Assembly: GCA_030412805.1 (NCBI GenBank)
Contig: JASJFJ010000003.1
Location: 6,262,001-6,326,000 of the forward strand
Source: Westerdykella aurantiaca
Taxonomy: Eukaryota; Ascomycota; Dothideomycetes; Pleosporales; Sporormiaceae
DNA length: 64,000 bases
Direction of reading: 5' to 3'
Shown: one piece after another, positions 54,613 through 64,000 of the stretch
How positions within the stretch are numbered: position 1 is the first letter of the stretch
Layout of the letters: every line of letters begins with the position of its first letter
The notes under the pieces: model-generated
The model's database searches: none
Seen by the model: only the letters and a program-made list of their open reading frames with translations
Told to the model about the DNA's origin: nothing
Program-made: the position numbers and the translations under genes

Positions 54613-56504
54613 ACAATAAGATTTGGTATTAGTGAATGAGAAATTGACAAATGGTGTGGCTATAATGCAGATCCTCTGTGCGAGAAGAGAAGAGGTGCAT
54701 TCCCTCACCCCATATTATACTTTTCCTCCCAATCCACTTCTGCCCTATTGTGCATCATGTACTCCGCCCCAAAATTGGCCTCAAGCATGAGCATAAACGC
54801 GGGAAGCAGGCAAAAAGGCGGCCCATGACTATCGGTCACACAGGCATGTATCTGGTTATCCCAGACGGGTGGGGCGCATGTGGTGGAATGTTGTGTACCT
54901 GAGAACGGTTGGGGGTATGTCTTCAGTCTCGAAGATGTGATCGTACGGCGAGCTGAACGCGTGAGGTTTTTACTGCAGAGTCCAAGAGTTTTACGTGTAC
55001 GTTGTGAAGTCTCCGGCTGAAGGGGTTCCAGATTGTGGAATTAATTTGTCAGGTTCACGCATCGGGGCTGGCAGTTAACCTATTTCTATTCCATGTCTAT
55101 CTTGATGAAATTGCCTTGGTCAAATACCAGCGCATATCGCGGCCTTCCTATCCACTCTTGCTTGGGCCATTGAAAATCGCTGACCGATCCGTTTCCATTC
55201 CACGGAAAAGTCCAGAACGTAGTACAAGGTGGTTTGAGTAAGGACTTCCCGATTCCTTCGAGTAAGGTAACCTCTGAAATATGGAGGACTTCGGGAGCCG
55301 GCGTGCACGAGGTGAGCGGTGAGTGATATGGGTCCCTGCAGTAGCAGTGAGATGATGCAGGATACGGACGAGTGCAGAACGGCTGTGGATGCGTTGAGTC
55401 GAGGGACTGCTGATCTACGAATGATACGTAGGTTCTGGGAATCGCGGAAAGCTACCATCTCTCCATTTTGGTTGAAGCGGCTCGTCGTATCATCCCAAAG
55501 CGCTATCACGAGAACATTGCTGTGTGCATAAACTGGGAAACGGAGCTCCGGGCAAGTGACTGCGGGGGAACAAGGCCCGAGTGTCCGATTGTTCGATACC
55601 CACGAGAGATTCGGCATACCGATAGAAGAGTGAACCCGCTCGGAGAGATTATCGAGTCCATATTTGGCGGCCCGAAGCTCCATGACAGAACGGTGTCGCA
55701 CAAGAGACGCCGGAAGGGTTGCGTAACGTCTTGGGCTTTATGCATGCGGTTCTTGAGCGCGTTATCTCACCTCCTATTCTGTGCTCCATTCGTATTCTAG
55801 GGATTTGTACGCTCATCGATGCTTTGGTCTGGAGTTCTGTGAGACGGGGCATGCAGAAGGACAGCTAGGACGACGAGTATCGTCTCTTTTCCGTTCCAAA
55901 ATCATTTTGATCGGGGGACCTCCATGTGGAGTTCGATGTGGAATGTCGGTCTACGCGCTGTGGCTTGCGTTGTGCTACTGAAGTGACAGTATCCATCTTG
56001 AGAATATATCAATGCTGTACAACCTGAGCCGAAAGCCACGGCTGGATGATGGGAGTGATGGATTGGCGCAATAATGAGTATGCGTATGTATGCACAAGCG
56101 GAATCCATAGAGCCAAAGACGACTTGTGGATTCGTTCATTATTGATGTTTGAATGATATGTTCCTGTTTTGATCCATGGCCTGGGCGACTCTGGGCATGA
56201 ATAGGAGAGACCGGCACGTGATCAACGGTGCAGGTCGTGGAGTCCGCCGTAGTTGCAGCTGCATACGAAATTCAGAAAGACAATAAGGTCGTAAAACAAA
56301 GACCGAGCCAGCGAAAATAGTAGTATCCGTTCGCCCAGGTAGGTGGAAAGCGGAGCTACACGTGACTGTGGTGAGAATAGGTTTAGCGTGGGAACTCGGT
56401 CAGTTTCCATCTGGTCAAAGTTCGGACGGGAAGCTTTCTTCCAGCGTCGTTGACAGCCACAACGGTATTGCTGTTCTGCTACCCTATTTTCTTCTAAACA
56501 GCCA
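54613..56504. other. 1.9-kb region without a secure gene
   Basis: A minus-strand frame of 193 codons at 55120-55701 was noted, but it has no recognisable domain and uses a non-ATG start in part. The rest holds the 3' flank of the isochorismatase gene. Confidence 0.4.
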
Positions 56505-57324
56505 TTATTGCCAGCCTGCCAGTAATCTCTGGATGGCCTGCTCTTCCGGCACTACGTCGGCCATCTTCGCATTCATGTCAAAGATGTTCGCGTCATGAAC
56601 CTCGGGTGTTCGGTCACCGCAAGCCTGACCGACGACCTGGATAACATTGTCAGTCACATTCGGGACCTACTCGATTGAGCTCTAGTCCGCGGAGGTAAGT
56701 GTGGGGAAGTCGGAGATGGGACAAATGCCGAGAGTGGACGCACCATCGGCCTGAATCCCAAGCACATGGCATCCAGCGTGCTCGCTCGGACACAGCCAGA
56801 GGTGCTGACCTGCAGACCAATCAGTGGCATGGCTAGAGGGTCACAGAGATGAACACGACCCCACAAACGACAAGAGTGTCAACTTCCTTCAGCTGCAGCC
56901 GCGTGCTGAGGTCCGTCGCAAAGAAAGCGCTTGGGTATCGTTTTGGAATGACGATTTCGCCTTCTCGAGGCTCCAAGCCTGCTACCCAGGCTTCAAGTCC
57001 AGTCTCGTTGCCCTTTTGGAAGATCCTCAAGAGGGGCGCCTTTCGGGCAAAGAGGCCAGCGTCCGACATGTCCGGCTCCGTGTATTCAACCCGGGTCCAA
57101 ATAAGTGGCGTCTGGCCAGCGCGGGCGGCGGCCACGAGGCGCTGGATGGAGGTGAGCGCTGCTTTGGACGCGGGGTTGGACGAGGTGTCTAGGGGCGAAC
57201 CCTCGGCCCAGTACGCATTGCAGACATCGATGAGAAGGAGCGCGGGCCGGCTACCCCAGCCTATCTTGTTAGAGAAGCCGGACTGTTCGTAGCTGGCCTG
57301 CGCAGGGTGGGAGCCGGTGGCCAT
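56505..57324 (-). CDS. isochorismatase-family cysteine hydrolase
   Basis: Three exons: 57324-56860, 56809-56744, 56636-56505; introns of 50 nt (a weak GTCGTG donor) and 107 nt; 220 residues. The family fold is shown by PALLLIDVCNAYWAEGSP (catalytic Asp), TPLIWTRVEY, EIVIPKRYPSAFFATDL (catalytic Lys) and TLVVCGVSTSGCVRAS (nucleophile Cys and the conserved cis-peptide before it). The third exon gives ACGDRTPEVHDANIFDMNAK, typical of N-carbamoylsarcosine amidase-like members. Probable reaction: hydrolysis of an amide such as an N-carbamoyl amino compound or nicotinamide-like substrate in the cytosol. It is divergent from the Zn2Cys6 factor at 58157, a common arrangement for a regulator and its target, but no binding site was identified. 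Confidence 0.88.
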
Positions 57325-58156
57325 ATGGCGAGATGTGGGTGGGAACTCTCGAACGGTGATGGGTGTGGTGGTGGAGCGGCACGTGTCTCGGCTTTACATC
57401 ACACCTCTCCAGCTTCCACCAACGGCCCGCCGTTCGTTTGTCATCCTTCCCTTTTTTATTCCTTGCAGGATGCCTTCGATCTACGCCGCGGCAGGGCGAT
57501 GCGGAGACGCACTGTTATGTACACAGTAGGCACTTCGCAATCGGCATTCGGACGTGACGCCGGTCGGACTTGTGCCGTGGAGGATCATGTCCGTCGGTTG
57601 CCTGCTACCGAATGAAGTTGTCCCGGGACATTGCAATAATCGCCGAGGTATAGCCTCTCTATTATTCGGAGCCGGCAAAGCTCCCTGAATGTCCAGTAAT
57701 ATGGTGGAAGGGAATGTACCCTTTGTAGTAGAACAGTTGGGTAGCCGCGGTCTTCCTCCGCTGCTCACTGCCCTGGTTGGCTCTCTCCGGCCGTCGCTCT
57801 TCTTTCCTTTCACAGGACGACAGCGACTCACGGGCCACGATAACACTGTCGGAGACTTGGCAGGCACTGTACATGCGACCTGGTCTGCCTTCAACTGCTG
57901 CTGTCCCACGGCTCCTTGGAGCTTGTTGGAGTCTTCTGCCTTCCACTCTCCCACCGTCTGGTCGCCGCCTCAGCGCATTGCCACGTGCCTTTCGTCCATC
58001 GTGAAGGCCAGCTGGTGTGGTAGGCTACCCGGTACATACCGGTCTGCCAGGAACTAGATTATTAGCTGGCGGAGACCCAGCGCTGCCACATTGTCTGCAG
58101 ACCGAGAAATCCCCAGCACCGAATGGAATGAAAACAGGTCCATAGGCAAACATTCA
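57325..58156. other. divergent promoter region, isochorismatase and Zn2Cys6 genes
   Basis: 832 bp between two starts. Paired CGG-type sites were not convincingly found by eye. Frames inside overlap on both strands without domains. Confidence 0.45.
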
Positions 58157-60358
58157 ATGCGACCGGAAGTGCCGCAGGACGAAGGCAAGAAGCCGCGGAT
58201 AGGCAATGCTCATGCCTGTGTGCGTTGCCGCCAACACAAGGTCCGCTGCGAGGTTGGGGAGACTCGGGGGAGCTGTTTTAGGTATGTTACAATTCTACCA
58301 GATTGACTGATCCCCTGCCCTGACATTGGAACAAGATGTGAGAGAGCTAAAGCCGTTTGCGAGCAACATATACCTCGCCGACGGCAACCAAAGAAAAGGA
58401 CTATAAGATCGAAGACAAATGAAGCCGACCAACAAGCCGAAGAGAGCCAGCCGGACGATCCCACTCCGTTACGAGAGGCACCTGCCATCGCATCTCCCAC
58501 TTCGCCCCCTCGACTGACCGTCCCTGTTCAACTCGCCCTTCCTCCGGTGTCAACCACCGGCACCTTCGTTTCTCAGCTCACGCTTCCACTGGTTCCTGGT
58601 ACAGCCACCTCCGCCCCTCAACACCTCCCTCCTCCAGGGGCAAGTTCCTCCAAATCCCCTCCCCAATGCACCGACGCAGCCCCCCAGGCGGCAAATCCCG
58701 CCACATCTCCCTCCCAATATAGACTACCCCCAATAGCAACCATTACGTCCTCCCTGCCCGAAAATGTCCAACTCCCCGCGATGTTGTCGCCTCCACTGGC
58801 TCCGGCACGACCGCGCTCTCCTTCAGCTACTTCGTCTCTACCGGGAATGAGCAACTCCTTCCCCCCTGCTTCCGGATCTCCGGCTGGAGAAATGTCGGAT
58901 TTTTGCAAGAATCTTGCTACTGCGCTGATCCCTCTTTACGGATTGAACCGCGTCATCCAGGAGATCAGCTACGTTCAAATCAACCATTTCCTGCAACTGT
59001 ACCGGACGACTTTAGTCGATTTCTTTCCCTTTGTTCCTCTCCCAGCCGACGAACCTTGTGGCGACGTGCTTCAGCATCGCCCATTGCTAGCATTCGCTAT
59101 CCTTATTGTGGCGAATCATGACCATGCTCTAGTCCAGCAGAGTCTGAGCCAGGATTTCAGGAAACTGATCATGGCCAAGATCATCAGCGGTGTGAAGAGC
59201 CTAGACTTGATCCAAGCATTACTCGTTTTCATCGCCTGGCATCACCAGTATATGGATCCAAATGCCACGCCAGTTGGATTGCTTCTCCAGTTCTGCATAA
59301 CGCTCGCTGGAGATCTTGAATTGGACAATATTCCTCCGGCCCTATTGAGCGAAGCGGAACATAGATCCACCCGTGAGGCCAAGAGGGCCTTTCTCGGCTG
59401 CTACTATTTGGCTTCTTCTCTGCCCATCCAGAACTTGGGTAAATCCAGGCCAATGACCTACTCCGAGTCTATTCGCAGGTATACATCTGAGCTGCAGACC
59501 AAGAGAGAATTCGAGACCGACGTGACCCTACCCATGCTGATGGAGACAAGCCGTTTCTTGGAAGACATCGAGGAAACTTTTCCTAACAAACCGCAACTGA
59601 CGTGCATTGCAATGGCTCAGGCGCAACGCCTCATTGACGCTTACACCAACATACAACGAGACCTGCATAGCAATCCTGTGCATTCAGGTGAGTCTATGAA
59701 ATCCCCCTTCTGGTTCCAGCATCCTGACGGGCAAGCAGAGTTGGCATATTGGACACAATTGAAGACAAAAGTTTATTTATATAGGTCCATCGCATTCTCT
59801 CCAACAACCGATGCTGAAAACATTTCCGGAGACCGCGGCTTCCTGCTCTCTATGCGCGTATCCTGTCTTCGCGCAATCGACGACTTTCTGAAATACAGCA
59901 CGCAACTTTCCACGACTCAATGGCAGTCGTTGTCCATCGTCGATTGGCTCAGTCTTGTCTCGTCTTTCACAGCGCTGCGAACGTTATCAATGCACTTGAC
60001 GCCACTTCCGGGGAGCCACTTCCAAGAATTCCACCCCTCACGCATGTTCGGAGCATACAGAGATGAACTCTGCGCCAAGATGCCACTGGTAGTGAATAGC
60101 TCGCGGTCTGGTGAAGATTGTTTTGAACGGTTCCGGAAGGCTACGTCAGTCATGGAAGCGTCCTTTCCGGATTTTCTGGGACGCCTTGATTCGAAAAGAG
60201 CCTCATATGGCATGTCGCCGATTTCGCAACGAAAAGACTCCAGAATGCAGAACGGGCCAGTGGGGAGTGGACACACGTCGCCTCCCTGGAAACGCGACAC
60301 TGTGGGTGAGATGAGCAGCAACGAGTTTCTCTGGAGATTCCTTCGGGGCGAAGTCTGA
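58157..60358 (+). CDS. Zn2Cys6 fungal transcription factor
   Basis: Two exons, 58157-58281 and 58336-60358, intron 54 nt (GTATGT to AACAAG) inside the zinc cluster; 715 residues. Residues 21-50 form the binuclear cluster C-x2-C-x6-C-x8-C-x2-C-x6-C (ACVRCRQHKVRC and SCFRCERAKAVC), a DNA-binding domain limited to fungi. A basic linker (PRRRQPKKR) and a long Pro/Ser/Thr-rich stretch follow. The C-terminal two thirds are helical and hydrophobic (LIPLYGLNRVIQEISYVQ, LLAFAILIVANH, FIAWHHQYM) as in the fungal transcription-factor regulatory domain. The ATG at 58157 is the first in frame before the cluster. Target genes are unknown; the divergent isochorismatase gene is a candidate. Confidence 0.92.
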
Positions 60359-61742
60359 ACATATATCCATGGAATGGGATTCGCTCTTTTGGTGAAGTGT
60401 TGACCGCCAGTCCCTCAGCGATGAGATAACCCCATCACGTGAGATGGCAGTTGATGGCGTTTCAACCTGTGTTTCCGCCAGGGCGAGGCAACTCTCAACG
60501 GGCCATATCGCGTCCCTGCAGGACCTTGTCGAGCAAGTCGTTATTCGTCGTCGTTCTCGAAACTCTGTTGTAAGTGGTTTCCCCGCTCTTCTTATTCGAG
60601 ATATCATATTGGAAGATGGGCTAACTTGTTTCCAAAGCGCAGAGCAAACTTGAAATTGACCCTCTCTACAAGTGGACCGGGCATCCTAGTGAGCTCAGAT
60701 ATAGCAGTTTCCAGGATTTTGGTGCGCTCGCCTACTATGTAAAACCAATGGTGGAGCCATAGTGGCTTCACAAGCGCTCGGGGCCATGACCGAATCCGAT
60801 TACAACGCCTCTCCAGAGTGCAAATCCAAGTCGGCTGGGTCGCAATTCAAAGAAGCATCACCAGCCTACTTCTAGCCGGACAGCGGAAAAGCTGCGAAGA
60901 CTTGCGATGACAGAGGCTGCGTCTGAGCCGCATTGCGGCATATTGGGTCTCGCATTCATGGTACTACCCTCTGGTACTTCCTCAAGGTCACTGGGTACCC
61001 AGCTCAGCGCTGCCTTTCTTATAGTGGATTCTTTTTCATCGTTCCCTCTCTGTAGTCTAGGGATATCCTGAGCACGAGTCGAACAACTTCAAAAGATCTA
61101 CAGCACTATGTACTATAAGCAACGTAAAATGAAGAAATCACCATTTCAAGTTATGCTCGTGACCAGGGATATCCAAATTTCCGGTCACTACCTGCAGCTG
61201 CTTCCAGTCCTGGAAACCCCCTCTAACCGCTTCGGTACTAAAGCGATGTGCCTTACAAGGCTGACTACATATAAGCCGGGAAGCTTCCCACAAGAGTTGC
61301 AGCTATAGGAGCCTCGTAGCTTTGCGTGACTTTTTGCACAGCCGCAGCCGCAGCCTTGGATTCATCTTCGCGTTTTCGACTTGAAGGCGGGCTTGATATA
61401 GGTATGCTGGAATCCTTGAAATGATCTGGGGAGCAAGTGTTGAGCATCGAAATAACTAAGCGCATGCATGTGTACGATAGGCGGGTGACACAAAAAAGCA
61501 CCTACAAAGCAACGATTAGATCCAAGTATCATTGCAGCGAGCAGGTGAGCTGACCTAGCATCTCTTGCAAAGCCGGAAAAATGCCAACTATCGGTTGATA
61601 AGTTACAGACAGATCCAGACGTCAGCACTGCAGTCCGGGTAGGGACATAGGGGCCAGGGCCTTCTTCACAACGTTCATCTACCACACGTTTCCGCCCACT
61701 GTTTTACTTTTCCCCTCTCCCCGTCTATCACGGTTCTTCCCA
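60359..61742. other. 1.4-kb intergenic region
   Basis: No secure gene. A minus-strand exon-like stretch near 61265-61410 (SRKREDESKAAAAAVQKV) lacks a convincing start and was not called. Confidence 0.4.
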
Positions 61743-62105
61743 ATGCCAGCTCACCTGCTTCCCCGCTCCACGACCCGCAGGACCCGGACCAGCGCGACCG
61801 TCGGCATCATCATCGGCAGCTTCTTCGCCGTCGTCTTCCTCCTCGTCGGATCCTATTATTTTTACCTTCTCCGCAGGAGACAGAAGGCCACCAAACGGCA
61901 GATTGAAAGGAACAAGCCGACGAAGACGCAGTTGAAGATTAGGGAGAGGGAGAGGGAGGGTGGAAGGGTGGAGGTGGGTCTTGAAATGGGGGTCGTTAGG
62001 GATGGGGAAGTGGGGGAGGCGGTTGGGGATGGAGGGAGGGAAAGGTTGCCGGGGTATGGGGAGGTGGTCACGGGAGAGGAGGCGGCCGTGCAAAGGGGAC
62101 GGTAG
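61743..62105 (+). CDS. small single-pass membrane protein, unknown function
   Basis: Single exon, 120 residues. A basic N-terminus (RSTTRRTRTSA) is followed by one clear membrane helix (TVGIIIGSFFAVVFLLVGSYYFYLL), a basic stop-transfer stretch (RRRQKATKRQIERNK) and a charged, glycine-rich tail ending near ERLPGYGEVV. Topology by the positive-inside rule is ambiguous because both sides are basic. Similar one-helix proteins with a PGY-type tail are common in Pezizomycotina and uncharacterised. A minus-strand frame across the same bases is considered a shadow. Confidence 0.55.
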   Translation: MPAHLLPRSTTRRTRTSATVGIIIGSFFAVVFLLVGSYYFYLLRRRQKATKRQIERNKPTKTQLKIREREREGGRVEVGLEMGVVRDGEVGEAVGDGGRERLPGYGEVVTGEEAAVQRGR

Positions 62106-62943
62106 GGGAGGGATTGAGGAGGGGACCTGCATTCGAAGTGGCCGTAGACGGGGACAGTTCTGGAGGAGGTGTCGGTGCAAGGGGGACATTGTTTACTCTG
62201 TGCGTTGGCCTGCAATATCCCTTTTGGATTTGTGACTCAGATCTTCATGGATGAATGAGATTCCGGATGCAATACAGGAGATTGGTAAAGCCATCAATGT
62301 CTTGCAGGCAGGCGAAGCACGTTTTTGGTGGACTATAACTCTTTCTGACATCTTGTTTATATTTGTATTCATCTGACGCTGATGCAGTCGGACGGCTTTC
62401 GAGGTCGGCAATCGCTTACTGCAAATGACTCTATGCTTTTTAGTTCTGCTAGTAAGAAGCAAGATCATATAAGTGGTGAATGCTAGAAGATATCACCGCG
62501 CTCCGGAAAGGTGCATGCTGCACCCTTGATAACTGTATTCCATGAGGTACTGGAATGTTCCTCGTTTTAGCAAGCCTGTTGCTGATGCATATCGGTCTCA
62601 AACGCCATGGAGAGACATAGGGACAAACTTTGGCGTGGTGATCTTCAATAAAACCAGGCCTTGCTACGCGGTCTTTGGATCAGCATTGCCGTGATATGGC
62701 TCTTTCGGAGAAGCATACCCACCATATTTTTTGGTGGCGGGAACGGTTCAACTGTCGATGCTCCCACAATATCATGGTCATGCGAGTGTCTGGGGAATGG
62801 AATACCGGTAACCTTGTGAACATGTCGGTCAATCTGGATTGTTTGAAAGGTTCGTGTCGGTTATGGTCACGGCTCTTGCAGACGTAGATTTCAATCGTTC
62901 CAGGGGAGTGGTAGTCGTGCGGGCTATCCCTGCTTCATAAAGC
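62106..62943. other. intergenic between convergent genes
   Basis: 3' flanks of the small membrane-protein gene and the DUF7702-like gene. Nothing recognised. Confidence 0.45.
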
Positions 62944-63904
62944 TTAGCTGCGCAGAATCCTTCCCAAAAACCAATGCGAGAATCTGAGTGCAGGTAACAG
63001 GGTTGCTGCAATGAAGGCTTCGTCATGTCAGTAGAATGCAACTGTTTAGGGCCAGTTTCGTACCTGACGCGATCTCATAGAGCTTCCAAATAAACATGCC
63101 TGCCACTTGCTCTGGATCCATTTCGCTAAGGGCGACAGCGCGATGGGCAAATCGCGAAGCTTTATCCGGTAGTTCGAATCCCAGTGCCAAGTACAATCCC
63201 ACGATGACATACTCCATGGTTACTTGCATGCATAGCTGAGTCGTGACGTCTCCGCTGATGACGTTAAATCTTTGGCTTCCCCAAAGACTCTCGAAAGCAA
63301 AGCACATCATGTAGACGACGTTGACCAAGAAGAATGGCAGGCTGAGGACGACGATTGTGAGAATTTTGGCTTCAGCGGGTGTTGCCAAATAAAGTCGTGA
63401 TGCGATGACGATGGTTGCCCAAACGAGGATGACAAAGCATGCGCAGTACAACGAGATGCCAGCTTTCGTGGCTTCGGTTGCTGCGAATGTAGGTCCCTCA
63501 CTTGACTCTGGATCAATACCGCCGGCAACAATGAGGATGAGAGAGAAAATGAGTGGAATATGCAGAAGGATGAGAATCCATTGCATCCGCCTCCCCTTTG
63601 GTCTTTTGGTTGTATTCAGGAGGGAGGCTGTGGACATGAACAGGGGTGTCAATCCGATCTCGGTCAAAATGGCGACTCCAGTTTGCAAACTAGTGTTTGC
63701 TACGGTATTTGGTGGATACAATTCGGTTGCCGCCAGATCAATTGACACCTGCACCAGGCGACAAAGCGAGAGTATGGTTATGCATACCCAGGGGTAGTTG
63801 TGACCGAGACCTTGTCGAAAAACGAGCCATATGGCAAGGATAGTGGTGAAGAAGAAGTAAATGAGGGTGACAATGTTAACAACGCCGCCGTATTGGACCG
63901 TCAT
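62944..63904 (-). CDS. seven-helix integral membrane protein, DUF7702-like
   Basis: Two exons, 63904-63064 and 63005-62944, intron 58 nt (GTACGA to TTGCAG); 300 residues. About seven hydrophobic helices are visible, for example VVNIVTLIYFFFTTILAIWLVF, ITILSLCRLVQVSIDLA, ILILLHIPLIFSLILIVAGG, ISLYCACFVILVWATIVIAS and ILTIVVLSLPFFLVNVVYMM. The N-terminus is short and outside-type. The pattern fits a fungal-only family of uncharacterised seven-helix proteins with a receptor-like layout. The second exon adds a short basic C-terminus (LRFSHWFLGRILRS). The role is unknown; plasma membrane or secretory-pathway membrane is likely. Confidence 0.75.
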
Positions 63905-64000
63905 GGGATGACGAGGTGAGGTTTTTTTGCCCTGAGAGTTGTTGTCTGATGGTTGAAACGGGGTCCCTTGAGGCGCTTAGCCCCATTCGGCATGCATCCA
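63905..64000. other. upstream flank to window edge
   Basis: Promoter-side sequence of the seven-helix protein gene; nothing recognised. Confidence 0.4.

Noticed and set aside
55120..55701. 193-codon minus-strand frame
   Set aside because: No recognisable family, no hydrophobic or repeat pattern and no supporting context. Kept only as a note in the gap description.
61265..61685. Two minus-strand frames with an exon-like SRKREDESKAAAAAVQKV stretch
   Set aside because: A start and a donor/acceptor pair that would join them into one protein could not be found.
63160..63195. tRNA T-arm-like string (GTTCGAATCCC) on the plus strand
   Set aside because: It is the complement of the codons for LALGFELPDK in the seven-helix membrane protein, and no D- or anticodon-arm lies at the right distance.

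Overview
The window is nuclear DNA from a filamentous ascomycete (Pezizomycotina). Evidence: protein genes have short GT-AG introns of about 48-110 nt with GTAAGT-like donors and CTAAC-like branch points. Fungal-only families are present (Zn2Cys6 factor, tannase-type feruloyl esterase, F-box/DUF6546-like, UstYa-like, CYP51). One DNA transposon carries stop codons that all fit C-to-T change, the mark of repeat-induced point mutation (RIP). The class within Pezizomycotina cannot be fixed from the sequence. Many genes had to be assembled from two or more exons; splice sites given here were read by eye. No rRNA, tRNA, CRISPR or origin was recognised.

Layout. 1-12.8 kb: mostly housekeeping or conserved genes (CHORD-like fragment, secreted protein, C2H2 zinc-finger protein, mitochondrial dihydroorotate dehydrogenase, TPR/U-box ubiquitin ligase of CHIP type, 3-hydroxyisobutyrate-dehydrogenase-like oxidoreductase, small membrane protein). 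13-24 kb: an accessory block that looks like a decaying secondary-metabolite locus. It holds an intact, intron-rich, Kex2-type repeat peptide precursor; a UstYa-like gene with an in-frame TGA; a frameshifted methyltransferase; an intact CYP51; a RIP-damaged pogo/Fot-type transposon; a short-chain dehydrogenase with a frameshift and a nonsense codon; and a flavin monooxygenase remnant with several frame changes. 24.5-31 kb: one 2000-residue ZNFX1-type helicase gene. 31.6-45 kb: secreted hydrolases (PAF-acetylhydrolase-like, GH5 mannanase-like, feruloyl esterase) interleaved with N-acetylglutamate synthase, a small secreted protein and a DnaJ protein. 45-51 kb: two related repeat proteins flanking a broken F-box-like gene, and a tiny gene with a 14-nt first exon. 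51.4-64 kb: GH47 mannosidase, isochorismatase-like hydrolase divergent from a Zn2Cys6 factor, and two membrane-protein genes.

The most unusual item is the five-exon peptide precursor at 13.0-13.6 kb. Its three copies of a ten-residue motif are identical in protein but differ at most third codon positions, and each repeat unit carries its own intron. With a UstYa-like gene, a methyltransferase, a P450 and a flavin monooxygenase nearby it resembles fungal ribosomal-peptide (dikaritin-type) loci, yet most of the presumed tailoring genes are broken.
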